This document shows positions 52,186 to 60,906 of a DNA stretch of 64,000 bases, one piece after another. Numbering within the stretch: position 1 is the first letter of the stretch; every line of letters begins with the position of its first letter. This DNA comes from Bacteroidota bacterium (GTDB lineage: Bacteria; Bacteroidota; Bacteroidia; Chitinophagales; UBA10324): NCBI GenBank assembly GCA_014190575.1, contig BJGQ01000013.1, positions 1 to 64,000 of the forward strand, given 5' to 3'. Made by a program: the position numbers and the translations under genes. Below the pieces are notes generated by a model that did not search any database, was not told where the DNA came from, and saw only the letters and a list, made by a program, of their open reading frames with translations.

Positions 52186-52605
52186 TTAATCGTCTTCTGA
52201 CTTCTTAATAAATTTTCCATCGGCATCAAAGATGTAATCAGCACCTTTGATTTCGATTTCATAATTCACTAAACCGCCGGGCATTTCGAGTTTTGCAGTT
52301 TCTTTTATTTCTGCTCCCGGTAAATTTTTGGTGATGTAGTCTCCAATGGCAACTGGCAATGCCTTTGGTGTAACACCACTCTCGGTTACCACCCAGCTAC
52401 CATCATCTTTAAAATTTGCTGATAGGATTTTACCGTCCACTTTAAAGTCAGCTTCGTACTCGGTTTTATTTTCCATTCCCCACTTTACATTAGTGGCTGT
52501 TGGAAATTTTTCGTTGAAAGTTTTAAGAACAGCGGCATTCGGAGTTGTTCCGGCAAATGCAGCAATGCCAAGCAGCATGAAGCTGATTAAAATTTTGAGT
52601 TTCAT
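52186..52605 (-). CDS. PepSY-like exported small protein
   Basis: The open frame reaches 52707, but the ATG at 52605 starts a signal peptide (MKLKILISFMLLGIAAFA), giving about 139 residues. Two copies of a PepSY-like strand-helix unit follow: AVLKTFNEKFPTATNVKWGME ... YEADFKVDGKILSANFKDDG, and PVAIGDYITKNLPGAEIKETAKL ... YEIEIKGADYIFDADGKFIKK. Family members are small periplasmic proteins in Bacteroidota with unknown or inhibitor-like roles. It lies directly upstream of the efflux operon, with a terminator in between. Confidence 0.85.
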   Translation of the reverse strand: MKLKILISFMLLGIAAFAGTTPNAAVLKTFNEKFPTATNVKWGMENKTEYEADFKVDGKILSANFKDDGSWVVTESGVTPKALPVAIGDYITKNLPGAEIKETAKLEMPGGLVNYEIEIKGADYIFDADGKFIKKSEDD

Positions 52606-52676
52606 TTTATTGATTTTAAAAGTTTGAAAAAATAAATGTGCAACTGAAATCAGTTGCCGTCGAAAATAAAAAGCAA

Positions 52677-53069
52677 TTACAAACTTGGCGGATGAAATAT
52701 TCCGCATGAAAATTCTTCAGCAATAAATTCATTCAGAAAATTCTGACCAGTTTCAATTGCGAAAACTGAAATAAAATTTCCGCAAATTCCTGAAACGAAA
52801 TTGAAAACAGATTGATGTTGCTGATTTTGAAAAGGAGTTGTTGAATGTGGTTTTTCATGATCGCCGTTTTCGTGCTGATCAAATGAACCATCAATTCCCA
52901 TCAGGTGATCGAAAACAAAATCAACCAGATTCATATCAGCATCTTCCACTGCTTTACAGTGCTGATACATTTTTGGTAATTGAGGTAACACTGAAAAATC
53001 TCCCTGCGGAAGTATTAAACTTCCCATTAAAAAATAAGAGAGGATTGATATGGATAAAATTGTTTTCAC
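52677..53069 (-). CDS. Small exported His/Asp-rich protein, possible metal-binding, unknown family
   Basis: A 130-residue protein with a hydrophobic N-terminus (ILSISILSYFLMGSLI) and a short acidic, His-rich middle (DQHENGDHEKPHSTTPFQNQQHQ, split here as two stretches 20 or fewer apart). The second half is hydrophobic with two Cys (GICGNF, FSCGIF). I recall small His-rich exported proteins of this general type located beside heavy-metal RND operons in Bacteroidota, but I cannot name the family. It lies 72 bases upstream of the PepSY-like gene and 37 bases after the barrel-like gene, all on the minus strand. Confidence 0.6.
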   Translation of the reverse strand: MKTILSISILSYFLMGSLILPQGDFSVLPQLPKMYQHCKAVEDADMNLVDFVFDHLMGIDGSFDQHENGDHEKPHSTTPFQNQQHQSVFNFVSGICGNFISVFAIETGQNFLNEFIAEEFSCGIFHPPSL

Positions 53070-53105
53070 AGTTTATGCTTCAGCAAACTTAGTTTAATCA
53101 AATCA

Positions 53106-53708
53106 CTACCTGAAATAAAATCCCATTCCCACACTGAGTGTATTGAAATTGTATTTCTCCATTCCTTTAGCTGGAAATGGAAGTATGTGATAATTGGCAA
53201 ACAGATTAAATCGCTTGTGCTTCAATAACATTTCTGCTGCTGATGTAAAATTGAAACCCAATTGATTCGTTTTTTTAGAAATGAATTCATCATTAATCAT
53301 ATTGTAACCGAATCCTGTTCCGGCAGTCCATCGAAAAGATTTTACTGCATTATTAGTAAGAACGAAAAAAACATTCATGTTGATTCGGATATTATTTAAT
53401 GAAGTATTTGATGTGTCAACCTGATTTGCCTGATGATAAAAACCTTCTACTTCCAAAAATGCAGGACTGTCTTTATCATCATCTTCCACGCGAACACCGC
53501 CACCAACAAAGTATTCAGGTCGTGCGCCAAAGGGTACCCGAGTAGTTGCATCTGTATAGCTTGCAAATCCATGCTTCACAAAAAAAGTAAACGGACGATC
53601 CGGTTCTCCGTTGGGCAACAGATGCTTTGGCTTCGTTGGTGTTTGCGCAAAAAGTAATTGAACACTCAGCAAAAAAACAATCGGGAGAATGACAAGAATG
53701 TTTTTCAT
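53106..53708 (-). CDS. Exported outer-membrane beta-barrel-like protein, unknown function
   Basis: Start at ATG 53708, which opens a signal peptide (MKNILVILPIVFLLSVQLLFAQ-like, about 1-22); an upstream start at 53744 adds 12 polar residues. The product is about 200 residues with alternating hydrophobic strands and aromatic ends (FTFFVKHGFASY, EYFVGGGVRV, FRWTAGTGFGYNM, FNTLSVGMGFYFR). The C-terminal FYFR is typical of a final barrel strand. It is probably a small outer-membrane protein (OmpA-barrel or similar). First gene of the minus-strand cluster that includes the His-rich and PepSY-like proteins. Confidence 0.7.
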   Translation of the reverse strand: MKNILVILPIVFLLSVQLLFAQTPTKPKHLLPNGEPDRPFTFFVKHGFASYTDATTRVPFGARPEYFVGGGVRVEDDDKDSPAFLEVEGFYHQANQVDTSNTSLNNIRINMNVFFVLTNNAVKSFRWTAGTGFGYNMINDEFISKKTNQLGFNFTSAAEMLLKHKRFNLFANYHILPFPAKGMEKYNFNTLSVGMGFYFR

Positions 53709-54063
53709 TGATTCGTTTCGACTTAAAAATTTTAGCGAGTGCAAGATGAACTTCCTTTATTGAAAAGAAAAATCTTAATCAGCATATTCAGTTTTTTTAA
53801 AATACTGTTTTATTTCTGGATGTAATTATTTTCATTTCATGCAGTTATCAGATTTACTATCCGCAACAACTGACTGTTTTTTATTTTGAATTTACCCATC
53901 AAATAGAATTAATCATCTGACGATTTATGAAAATTGCGAGTTCGAAATTGGGTGCATCACACTGATTTACTAATCGTTATTTTCTGAAATGCAGTATGTA
54001 AAATAGCTCCGCCATTTTTCCGTTGACAAAAACATTGGATGGAATAAGAGTATTAAACCATGT
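53709..54063. other. Gene-free intergenic stretch
   Basis: About 355 AT-rich bases between two minus-strand genes. I see no convincing open frame, hairpin terminator or RNA gene. It probably holds the promoter of the 53708 gene and the end of the 54064 transcript. Confidence 0.5.
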
Positions 54064-54642
54064 TTACTGTGTATGTGTTTCTGAAGATTTATTTTCAATT
54101 CGACCTTCAATAATAAAATCATCGCTGCCAAACCATCGTGATTCTTCGTGGTTGGTAATGCTGTAATATTTTAATGGAGAATAAATTAAACTCTCGCTGA
54201 GGTTCGAAATAAAATTTTTAGAAAACAATTCTGCTTTTATCAGCTCAATATTTTTATTCGAATCAAATTGAATTTCAAGAACGCGTGTTTTTAAGTCTTC
54301 ATCTTTTGCCACATAACGAATAATAGTTGTCTGCGAACTGTCAGTTGAATTAACAACAGTATCAACAATGTATTTTTCATTAAAAGAATTGTTATGAATG
54401 TCGGCAGAAAAAAAACTGTCGAACTCTCTTTTCCAATCAATATTTATAAAGCGGTTTTCTTCGCGTTCGCCATTCACACTCGCCGATTTTAAAACCGAAG
54501 CGTGACTTGCATGTAATTTTTCAATATCGTTATTCATAAATGTGCTGAGGTCAAAATAAGAATTTTGAATTGCAGCTTTTTTTTTATCAGAACACGAATT
54601 GAAAAAAGTAATAATCAATAAAGCACTCAGTAGTTTTTTCAT
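54064..54642 (-). CDS. Small lipoprotein, unknown function
   Basis: A 192-residue lipoprotein: signal peptide and lipobox (FFNSC, Cys near 17). The mature part is polar, with helices (LSTFMNNDIEKLHASHASVL) followed by a strand-rich domain (IIRYVAKDEDLKTRVLEIQF; YYSITNHEESRWFGSDDFII). I do not recognise a family. Its ATG overlaps the gpmI stop (ATGA), so the two are translationally coupled; gpmI comes first. Why a glycolysis gene would be coupled to a lipoprotein is unclear; it may be simple operon packing. Confidence 0.7.
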   Translation of the reverse strand: MKKLLSALLIITFFNSCSDKKKAAIQNSYFDLSTFMNNDIEKLHASHASVLKSASVNGEREENRFINIDWKREFDSFFSADIHNNSFNEKYIVDTVVNSTDSSQTTIIRYVAKDEDLKTRVLEIQFDSNKNIELIKAELFSKNFISNLSESLIYSPLKYYSITNHEESRWFGSDDFIIEGRIENKSSETHTQ

Positions 54643-56162
54643 TGGGTAATTAATATTTCACCGTTCATTTCTTTTGGTTGTGCAAGTCCCATTACTTTTA
54701 AAATAGTAGGAGCGAGGTCCGAAAGTTTTCCGGGCTTTAATGTTGGTTTATAATTTCTGTCAATGAGAAAAAACGGAACCGGATTTTTTGTGTGGGCAGT
54801 ATTCGGTGTTCCATCTTCGTTAATCATGTAATCAGCATTGCCGTGATCGGAAGTGAGAAAAATGGTGTAATCATTATCCAAAGCAGTTTCAACTATTTCA
54901 CTCACACATTGGTCAACTGTTTCAACCGCTTTCATCACAGCAGTAAAAACTCCGGTGTGCCCAACCATATCTGAATTGGCAAAATTTAAACAGATAAAAT
55001 CAGCGCTCTTGTTTTTCAACTCAATTAAAATTGCATCTCTCACTTCAAAGGCACTCATCTCGGGTTGCAAATTATAAGTAGCAACTTTTGGCGATGGAAT
55101 CATAATTCTCTTCTCACCTTCAAATGGTTTTTCTCTTCCACCCGAAAAAAAGAAAGTGACATGCGGATATTTTTCTGTTTCTGAAATTCGTATTTGTTTC
55201 AAACCATTGTCTGCAATCACTTCACCCAAGGTCATGTTCATGTCTTCATTCGTAAAAATGTTGTGTACATTTTTAAATGAATGGTCGTAAATGGTCATGG
55301 TGGTGTAATGCAATTTCAACGGCTTCATTTCCTGTTCTGGAAATTCTTGTTGTGTCAAGGCCCTTGTTATTTCTCTGCAACGATCTGTTCTGAAATTGAA
55401 ACAGATTACTGCATCATTTTCTTTTATAGTAGCGAGCGGTTTTCCATTTTCATCAACACGGATAATTGGTTTTATAAATTCATCAGTCACTCCTTTGTGA
55501 TACGATTCAGTTATTGATTTTAAAATATTTTTAGTTGGTTCTCCTTTTCCATTCACCAATAAATCATAAGCCAGTTTCACACGCTCCCAACGGTTGTCTC
55601 TGTCCATTGAATAATATCTCCCAATCAACGATGCAATAGTCCCTGTTGATTTTGATAAATAATTTTGTAATTCTTTAACAAAACCAAAACCACTTTTCGG
55701 GTCAGTATCTCGTCCATCAGTAAACACATGAACTAAAATATTTTTCACTCCATTCTTATTTGCAATATCAATCAATGCTTTTAAATGTTCAATGGAAGAA
55801 TGCACGCCACCATTCGAAACCAATCCCATCAAGTGCAGATTGCATTCGTTTGATTTTACATAATTTAAAGTGCTGAGCAATTCCGAATTTGCATCCAACG
55901 ACTTTTCGCGAATGGATTTGTTGATTCGAACCAGTTCCTGATAAACCACTCGTCCTGCTCCAATATTTAAATGACCGACTTCTGAATTTCCCATTTGACC
56001 TTCAGGTAAACCAACAGCTTCACCATGAGTGGTTAGTGTGGTATTTGAAAAACGCGAGAATAAACTTTTTACATAAGGGGCTTTCGAATTCTGTATGGCA
56101 TCTGCTTCAGGAATATGACCAATTCCCCAACCATCCATTATTATCAGTATTACTTTTTTCAT
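54639..56162 (-). CDS. gpmI: 2,3-bisphosphoglycerate-independent phosphoglycerate mutase
   Basis: The open frame extends to 56333, but homology begins at MKKVILIIMDGWGIG, so the ATG at 56162 is the start; length is about 507 residues. Two-metal (Mn) catalytic domain: DGWGIG (Asp10), nucleophile Ser60 in GQMGNSEVGHLNIGAGR, and FLTSDHGNADYM with NTAHTKNPVPFFLI (late metal ligands). The phosphotransferase domain (about 75-310) has VHVFTDGRDTDPKS and GRYYSMDRDNRWER. It interconverts 2- and 3-phosphoglycerate in glycolysis. It overlaps the downstream lipoprotein gene by ATGA. Confidence 0.95.
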   Translation of the reverse strand: MKKVILIIMDGWGIGHIPEADAIQNSKAPYVKSLFSRFSNTTLTTHGEAVGLPEGQMGNSEVGHLNIGAGRVVYQELVRINKSIREKSLDANSELLSTLNYVKSNECNLHLMGLVSNGGVHSSIEHLKALIDIANKNGVKNILVHVFTDGRDTDPKSGFGFVKELQNYLSKSTGTIASLIGRYYSMDRDNRWERVKLAYDLLVNGKGEPTKNILKSITESYHKGVTDEFIKPIIRVDENGKPLATIKENDAVICFNFRTDRCREITRALTQQEFPEQEMKPLKLHYTTMTIYDHSFKNVHNIFTNEDMNMTLGEVIADNGLKQIRISETEKYPHVTFFFSGGREKPFEGEKRIMIPSPKVATYNLQPEMSAFEVRDAILIELKNKSADFICLNFANSDMVGHTGVFTAVMKAVETVDQCVSEIVETALDNDYTIFLTSDHGNADYMINEDGTPNTAHTKNPVPFFLIDRNYKPTLKPGKLSDLAPTILKVMGLAQPKEMNGEILITQ

Positions 56163-56333
56163 TGCGGTTGCAAAACTATGCTGAAATTTCAAAGCTGAAT
56201 ACTGGTGTTGGAAAGAAGATTGAAAATCAGTTACTGAATTTATCAATTGCAACTTATTTTTGAAGCATTGAATAGTTGGCAAAGAATTTGGCTTTAAGGA
56301 TTCCGGAAAATCAAAAACGCTCTCTCCAAACAA

Positions 56334-56729
56334 ATGAAAAAAATAATCTCAATCGCATTTACTCTTACAATTTTGGTGTCGGCATCAAAGTTGGTTAGTT
56401 CAGCAGATGTGTTGGATACAATAGCTTCCGCCATCAGAAGCGGAAATGCTGAAACCATTTCGCAATATTTTGATGCAAGCGTGGATGTAACTATCCTCGA
56501 TAAAGAATCTGTTTACAGTAAGGCGCAGGCGCAAATGGTGGTTCGTGATTTCTTGATGAAGTATCCTGTAAGTTCTTTCAATTTAATTCATCGCGGAACT
56601 TCTCCCGAAGGTTCTCAATATGGAATCGGAACCATGACCAGCACTGGTGGTTCGTTCAGGGTATATTTTTTAGTTCGTAATAAAACCGGAGTGAGTCTGA
56701 TTAAAGAACTCCGTTTCGAAAAACAATAG
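56334..56729 (+). CDS. DUF4783 exported protein
   Basis: A 131-residue protein with a signal peptide (about 1-23). The body matches the small alpha+beta (NTF2/SnoaL-like) DUF4783 family: LDTIASAIRSGNAETISQYFD, VDVTILDKESVYSKAQAQMV, VVRDFLMKYPVSSFNLIHRG, and a strand-rich end with YFLVRNKTGVSLIKELRFEK. Its function is unknown; the conserved position immediately before nadC is, as I recall, frequent in Bacteroidota. It ends at the base before the nadC GTG start, so the two are probably co-translated. Confidence 0.88.
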   Translation: MKKIISIAFTLTILVSASKLVSSADVLDTIASAIRSGNAETISQYFDASVDVTILDKESVYSKAQAQMVVRDFLMKYPVSSFNLIHRGTSPEGSQYGIGTMTSTGGSFRVYFLVRNKTGVSLIKELRFEKQ

Positions 56730-57566
56730 GTGGACTGGAAGGAATTTATCACCGCCGCTTTTGAGGAAGATATTCGCGAAGGCGACCACACTTCTCTTTC
56801 AACAATTCCCGAAGGACAAAATGGAAAAGCAATTCTGTGGGCGAAAGCTGACGGAATTGTTGCAGGTGTTGAATTAGCACAAATGATTTTCTGGTATTAT
56901 GATTCTGCACTTGATGTAAAAGTTTTCATCAATGATGGTGCTGCAATAAAATCAGGAGATAAAATTTTAGAAGTGAGCGGTTCAGAAAGAAATATTCTTT
57001 CCTGCGAGCGGTTGGTGTTGAATTGCATGCAGCGCATGAGTGGCATTGCCACACTCACTAAAAAATATGTAGATGCAGTTGCAGGAACCAGCGCAAAAAT
57101 TTTAGATACTCGGAAAACAACACCGCTTTTTCGTGCAGCAGAAAAATGGGCGGTGAAAATTGGTGGCGGCGAAAATCATCGCTTCGGTTTGTATGATATG
57201 ATTTTGATAAAAGACAATCATGTTGATTATGCCGGAGGAATTAAACCGGCGATTGAAAAAGCAAATTTTTATTTGAAAGAAAATAATTTACAGATTCCGA
57301 TTGAAATAGAAACCAGAAATCTTGATGAAGTGAAACAGGTTTTAGCAACCGGAAATGTGAATCGCGTTATGCTCGACAATTTCACACCCGAATTAATTCG
57401 TGAAGCATTGAATCTGATTGACAAGAAAATTGAAACAGAAGTTTCCGGTGGAATTACTTTGGAAACCATTCGAGCTTATGCCGAAACCGGAGTTGATTTT
57501 ATTTCTGTTGGTGCGCTCACGCACAGTTACACCAGTTTGGATTTGAGTTTGAAAGCGGTGAAGTAA
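56730..57566 (+). CDS. nadC: Nicotinate-nucleotide diphosphorylase (quinolinate phosphoribosyltransferase)
   Basis: A 278-residue enzyme with a GTG start directly after the preceding stop. Conserved features: FEEDIREGDHTSLSTIP (N-terminal), SCERLVLNCMQRMSGIAT, DTRKTTPLFRAAEKWAV (Arg/Lys substrate contacts), GGGENHRFGLYDMILIKDNHV, IEIETRNLDEV, VMLDNF and SGGITLETIRAYAETGVDFISVG. It converts quinolinate and PRPP to nicotinate mononucleotide in de novo NAD synthesis. A 49-base gap separates it from the LtaS-like gene. Confidence 0.96.
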   Translation: MDWKEFITAAFEEDIREGDHTSLSTIPEGQNGKAILWAKADGIVAGVELAQMIFWYYDSALDVKVFINDGAAIKSGDKILEVSGSERNILSCERLVLNCMQRMSGIATLTKKYVDAVAGTSAKILDTRKTTPLFRAAEKWAVKIGGGENHRFGLYDMILIKDNHVDYAGGIKPAIEKANFYLKENNLQIPIEIETRNLDEVKQVLATGNVNRVMLDNFTPELIREALNLIDKKIETEVSGGITLETIRAYAETGVDFISVGALTHSYTSLDLSLKAVK

Positions 57567-57615
57567 ATTCACGCTGCAATTTTTAACCATTATTTTTCCC
57601 TTTTCAAAACTGTAA

Positions 57616-59526
57616 GTGCTCAACGAAATTCAACATATTATTATTCTGCTGAAGCGACTCGCTATTTTGTTGTTGCTGTTTTCGATATGCCGAGTGCTGT
57701 TTTATTTTTTCAATGCAGATTTGTTTCCACCCATTTCATTTTCCGAAGGATGCTGGATTTTTGTTTATGGAATCCGGTATGATGTTTCTGCGATTGTAGT
57801 GCTGAACAGTTTGTTCATTGTGTTACACCTGTTGCCGAATAAATACTGGGAAACAAAATTTTATCAAACCATTCTGAAAATTCTTTTCTACTCAATAAAT
57901 ATTGTAGCACTGATTTTCGAAGCATCTGATTTTGCGTACTTCAAATATTCATTCAAGCGAATCACCAGCGACATTGTATTCATGGAACACGATGCACCAA
58001 CACTGATGCCCGCCTTCATCCGCGATTTCTGGTACTTGTTGTTAATGATTGCTGCGATGTTTTTGTTTGCCGAATTTCTGTATAGTAAGACATTCAGATG
58101 GAGGGATTTTAATTTAAATTTCAAATCATTCAGTAAAGCAAAACTGATTTCAACTTTAATGGTTGTTTCATTTTTATTTATTGCAGCACGAGGAAATATT
58201 TCAAAACAATCTTTAACTCCGAACAGCGGTGACTCACATTTTCCAGTTTCGCTGAATGCGCTGGCGCAGAATACTTCTTTCACTTTGTTGTATTCGTTAG
58301 AGCATAAAAAACTGGATGAGAAAAAATACCTGACAGATGAAAAAGCGAAACAGTATTGCAATATCATTCAATCATTCAATGGAAAACCGGCGAGTATTTA
58401 TAATCCGGAAAAGAAAAAACTGAATGTGGTTGTAATTATTCTCGAAAGTTTTTCGCGAGAGTACAGTGGATTCTTAAATGGCAATGAGGGATACATGCCG
58501 TTTCTCGATTCTCTTATGCAGCAAGGAATGGTATTCACAAATGGATGGGCGAATGGAAAAAAATCCATTGAAGGAATTCCGGCAGTGCTTTCTTCTGTTC
58601 CCGGTTTGGTGAATGTGCCGTTATTAAATTATGGAAGCTATCCTGATTTGAAAATAAACAGTATCGCAACTTATCTGAAAGAGATGAATTACAGCACCGC
58701 ATTTTTTCATGGCGGTTCTGATGGCACAATGAATTTCGACCGTTACACTTTGAATTCCGGCTTCGATAAATATTTCGGTAAGAATGAATATTCGAACCAA
58801 GCAGATGACGATAAAGTGTGGGGAATTTTTGACGAACCGTTTTTTCAATACTTCAGCTGTAAGTTGAGTGAAATGCAGCAACCATTTCTAGGAGCAATCT
58901 TCTCGTTGACTTCGCATCATCCATTCACGATTCCCGAAAAGTATCATGGAAAATTCAGACAGGGAAAGGAACAAATTGAAGAGGTGATTCAATACACTGA
59001 TTTGTCGTTGCGCGAATTTTTCAAAACAGCATCGCAACAATTGTGGTACAACAACACGCTATTTATAATTGCTGCTGACCACACCGGGCCAACATCGGAT
59101 GAATTTTATAAAACACGGGTGGGCATGTATCGCATTCCGATATTTTTATTCCAGCCCGGAAATAATTTACTGAAAGGAAGAAATGATGAAGTGGTTCAGC
59201 AAACTGATATTCTACCAACTGTTTTGAATTATATTGGATACGATAAAACATTTGTTTCCTTCGGTCACGATGTATTTTCAAATGAAAAAGAAAGATTAAC
59301 AGTTAATTCGCTTGGAAATATATTTCAGATAATGAATGACCGTTATAGTTTGTTGTACGATGGAGAAGAGCCCGTTGAACTCTACGATTATATTCGTGAC
59401 CCTTTGCTGAAAAATAATTTAGTAAACGAACAAAAACAGATTACTGAAAAACTAACCACACAAATCGAAGCATACATTCAGGTATTTAATTCCAATATTA
59501 TTCACAACACTTTATCGCAACGATGA
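57616..59526 (+). CDS. LTA synthase-like membrane sulfatase-fold enzyme (phosphoglycerol/phosphoethanolamine transferase type)
   Basis: A 636-residue protein with a GTG start. Five membrane segments (about residues 8-210; for example LAILLLLFSICRVLFYFF) precede an extracytoplasmic sulfatase-fold domain (from about 265): VVVIILESFSREY (metal Glu), GMVFTNGWANGKKSIEGIPA (Ser in KKS at the nucleophile position, Thr in LtaS), FHGGSDGTMNFD, and IIAADHTGPTSDEFY (late metal Asp-His). LtaS enzymes move glycerol-phosphate from phosphatidylglycerol and release diacylglycerol. This diderm should not make LTA, so the acceptor is likely an outer-envelope glycan or lipid. Stop overlaps the next start (ATGA). 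Confidence 0.9.
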   Translation: MLNEIQHIIILLKRLAILLLLFSICRVLFYFFNADLFPPISFSEGCWIFVYGIRYDVSAIVVLNSLFIVLHLLPNKYWETKFYQTILKILFYSINIVALIFEASDFAYFKYSFKRITSDIVFMEHDAPTLMPAFIRDFWYLLLMIAAMFLFAEFLYSKTFRWRDFNLNFKSFSKAKLISTLMVVSFLFIAARGNISKQSLTPNSGDSHFPVSLNALAQNTSFTLLYSLEHKKLDEKKYLTDEKAKQYCNIIQSFNGKPASIYNPEKKKLNVVVIILESFSREYSGFLNGNEGYMPFLDSLMQQGMVFTNGWANGKKSIEGIPAVLSSVPGLVNVPLLNYGSYPDLKINSIATYLKEMNYSTAFFHGGSDGTMNFDRYTLNSGFDKYFGKNEYSNQADDDKVWGIFDEPFFQYFSCKLSEMQQPFLGAIFSLTSHHPFTIPEKYHGKFRQGKEQIEEVIQYTDLSLREFFKTASQQLWYNNTLFIIAADHTGPTSDEFYKTRVGMYRIPIFLFQPGNNLLKGRNDEVVQQTDILPTVLNYIGYDKTFVSFGHDVFSNEKERLTVNSLGNIFQIMNDRYSLLYDGEEPVELYDYIRDPLLKNNLVNEQKQITEKLTTQIEAYIQVFNSNIIHNTLSQR

Positions 59527-60401
59527 AAAAATATTCGTTCATCATCAATCCGATTTCGGGAGTGAGCCGTAAGAAAAATATTCCTGCACTCATTGATTCG
59601 TTGTTTAAAAATGCTGAAGTGAAATATAAAATTCTGCTGACTGAAAGAGCTGGACATGCAATTGAGTTGGCGAGAAGCGAAGCAGAAAAAAATACGGATG
59701 TAGTAGTTGCAGTTGGCGGCGATGGAACATTAAATGAAATTGCACGTGGCTTAGGAGGAACAAAAACCGCACTCGGAATTATTCCACTTGGTTCAGGAAA
59801 TGGTTTAGCGCGACACTTAAAAATATCATTGAACCCAACAAAAGCTTTGCAACAATTGCTGAATGGAAAAACAATCAGCATGGATGCAGGTTTGTTGAAC
59901 GAGCATTTATTTCTCAGCAATGCCGGAGTTGGTTTTACAGGGGAAGTGATTCATTCATTTCATGGAAACAGGATGCGTGGGTTTTATGCTTATGCCTGGT
60001 ATGTGTTTCGTGATTTTCTACGACACAAACCCGAAGTTATGCAAATTGAATCAGAAGGAAAAATGATGAATGGAAAATTTGCTTTCGTCAATGTGTTTAA
60101 TGCATCTCAGTTTGGTTACAATGTAACACTCACTCCTGAAGCAAGTGTGCAGGATGGTTTTTTGGAATCACTTTGTCTTCCCTATAAAAATCGTTTTCAA
60201 TTCGGAACTGCATTGGCACTTACAGCACTTTCAAGTGGAAGAATGAGCCGAAGTTTTTTTCAGAACATAAAATCAACAGAAACAACAGTTCACTTCAACG
60301 GAAAATTACTCGCGCATATTGATGGAGACCCAATATCCATTGATAGCAAAGCGCATTTCAAAATTCTTTCAGGGTATTTGAATGTTGTTGTACCTGAATA
60401 A
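59523..60401 (+). CDS. Diacylglycerol kinase family lipid kinase (DgkB/YegS-like)
   Basis: A 292-residue soluble kinase. Conserved motifs: SFIINPISG (first strand and turn), VVAVGGDGTLNEIARGL (residues 61-77, the catalytic GGDGT), LGIIPLGSGNGLARHL, and a C-terminal beta-sandwich (FNASQFGYNVTLTPEASVQDGFLE; HIDGDPI). Family enzymes phosphorylate diacylglycerol or related lipids with ATP. The ATG overlaps the stop of the LtaS-like gene, so the two products are made together. Given that LtaS-type reactions release diacylglycerol, a recycling role is the natural inference. Confidence 0.93.
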   Translation: MKKYSFIINPISGVSRKKNIPALIDSLFKNAEVKYKILLTERAGHAIELARSEAEKNTDVVVAVGGDGTLNEIARGLGGTKTALGIIPLGSGNGLARHLKISLNPTKALQQLLNGKTISMDAGLLNEHLFLSNAGVGFTGEVIHSFHGNRMRGFYAYAWYVFRDFLRHKPEVMQIESEGKMMNGKFAFVNVFNASQFGYNVTLTPEASVQDGFLESLCLPYKNRFQFGTALALTALSSGRMSRSFFQNIKSTETTVHFNGKLLAHIDGDPISIDSKAHFKILSGYLNVVVPE

Positions 60402-60449
60402 TATTTGCAGTTCAACTATTTTTACTTTTTCATTTTTAATTGACTGAAC

Positions 60450-60779
60450 ATGTCAAAAAATAAGAACCGCACTGGAGTTGTTTACTCAACTGATTCCAAT
60501 TTTAATTATCAGGAAAATAACAGCCCCGCACAACAAACCTTCCCGCCGAAAATGCAGAAACTGTTCGTGAAAATTGATTCGAAAATGCGGGCGGGAAAAA
60601 CTGTTACACTCATTGAGGGCTTTATTGGCAGTGAAGATGCACTCGAAGCATTATGTAAATTGCTGAAAACAAAAGTCGGAACCGGCGGTTCAGCCAAGGA
60701 AGGACAAATCATCATTCAGGGAAATCAAAAGGACAGAGTGCTGAATATTCTTAAAGCAGAAGGATACAATGTGAAATAA
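60450..60779 (+). CDS. yciH: SUI1/YciH-family translation factor
   Basis: A 109-residue protein. An Asn/Gln-rich N-terminus (about 1-35) precedes the eIF1/SUI1 domain: FVKIDSKMRAGKTVTLIEGF, ALEALCKLLKTKVGTGGSAK, EGQIIIQGNQKDRVLNILKAEGY. In eukaryotes and archaea the fold monitors start codons; bacterial YciH has been linked to initiation fidelity and stress repression of translation. The conserved GTGGS loop is intact. It lies 48 bases after the DAG kinase gene on the same strand. Confidence 0.93.
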   Translation: MSKNKNRTGVVYSTDSNFNYQENNSPAQQTFPPKMQKLFVKIDSKMRAGKTVTLIEGFIGSEDALEALCKLLKTKVGTGGSAKEGQIIIQGNQKDRVLNILKAEGYNVK

Positions 60780-60906
60780 CCTCTGCGTCTTCTCGACTCT
60801 GTGGTAAATCTTCCATAAAACTTCTCCACATTTTCCATTTTATAACCAACATCTTATTGAGTTACTCGTGCACTAACTTTATTATTGCCAAACAGACCAT
60901 TTTATA

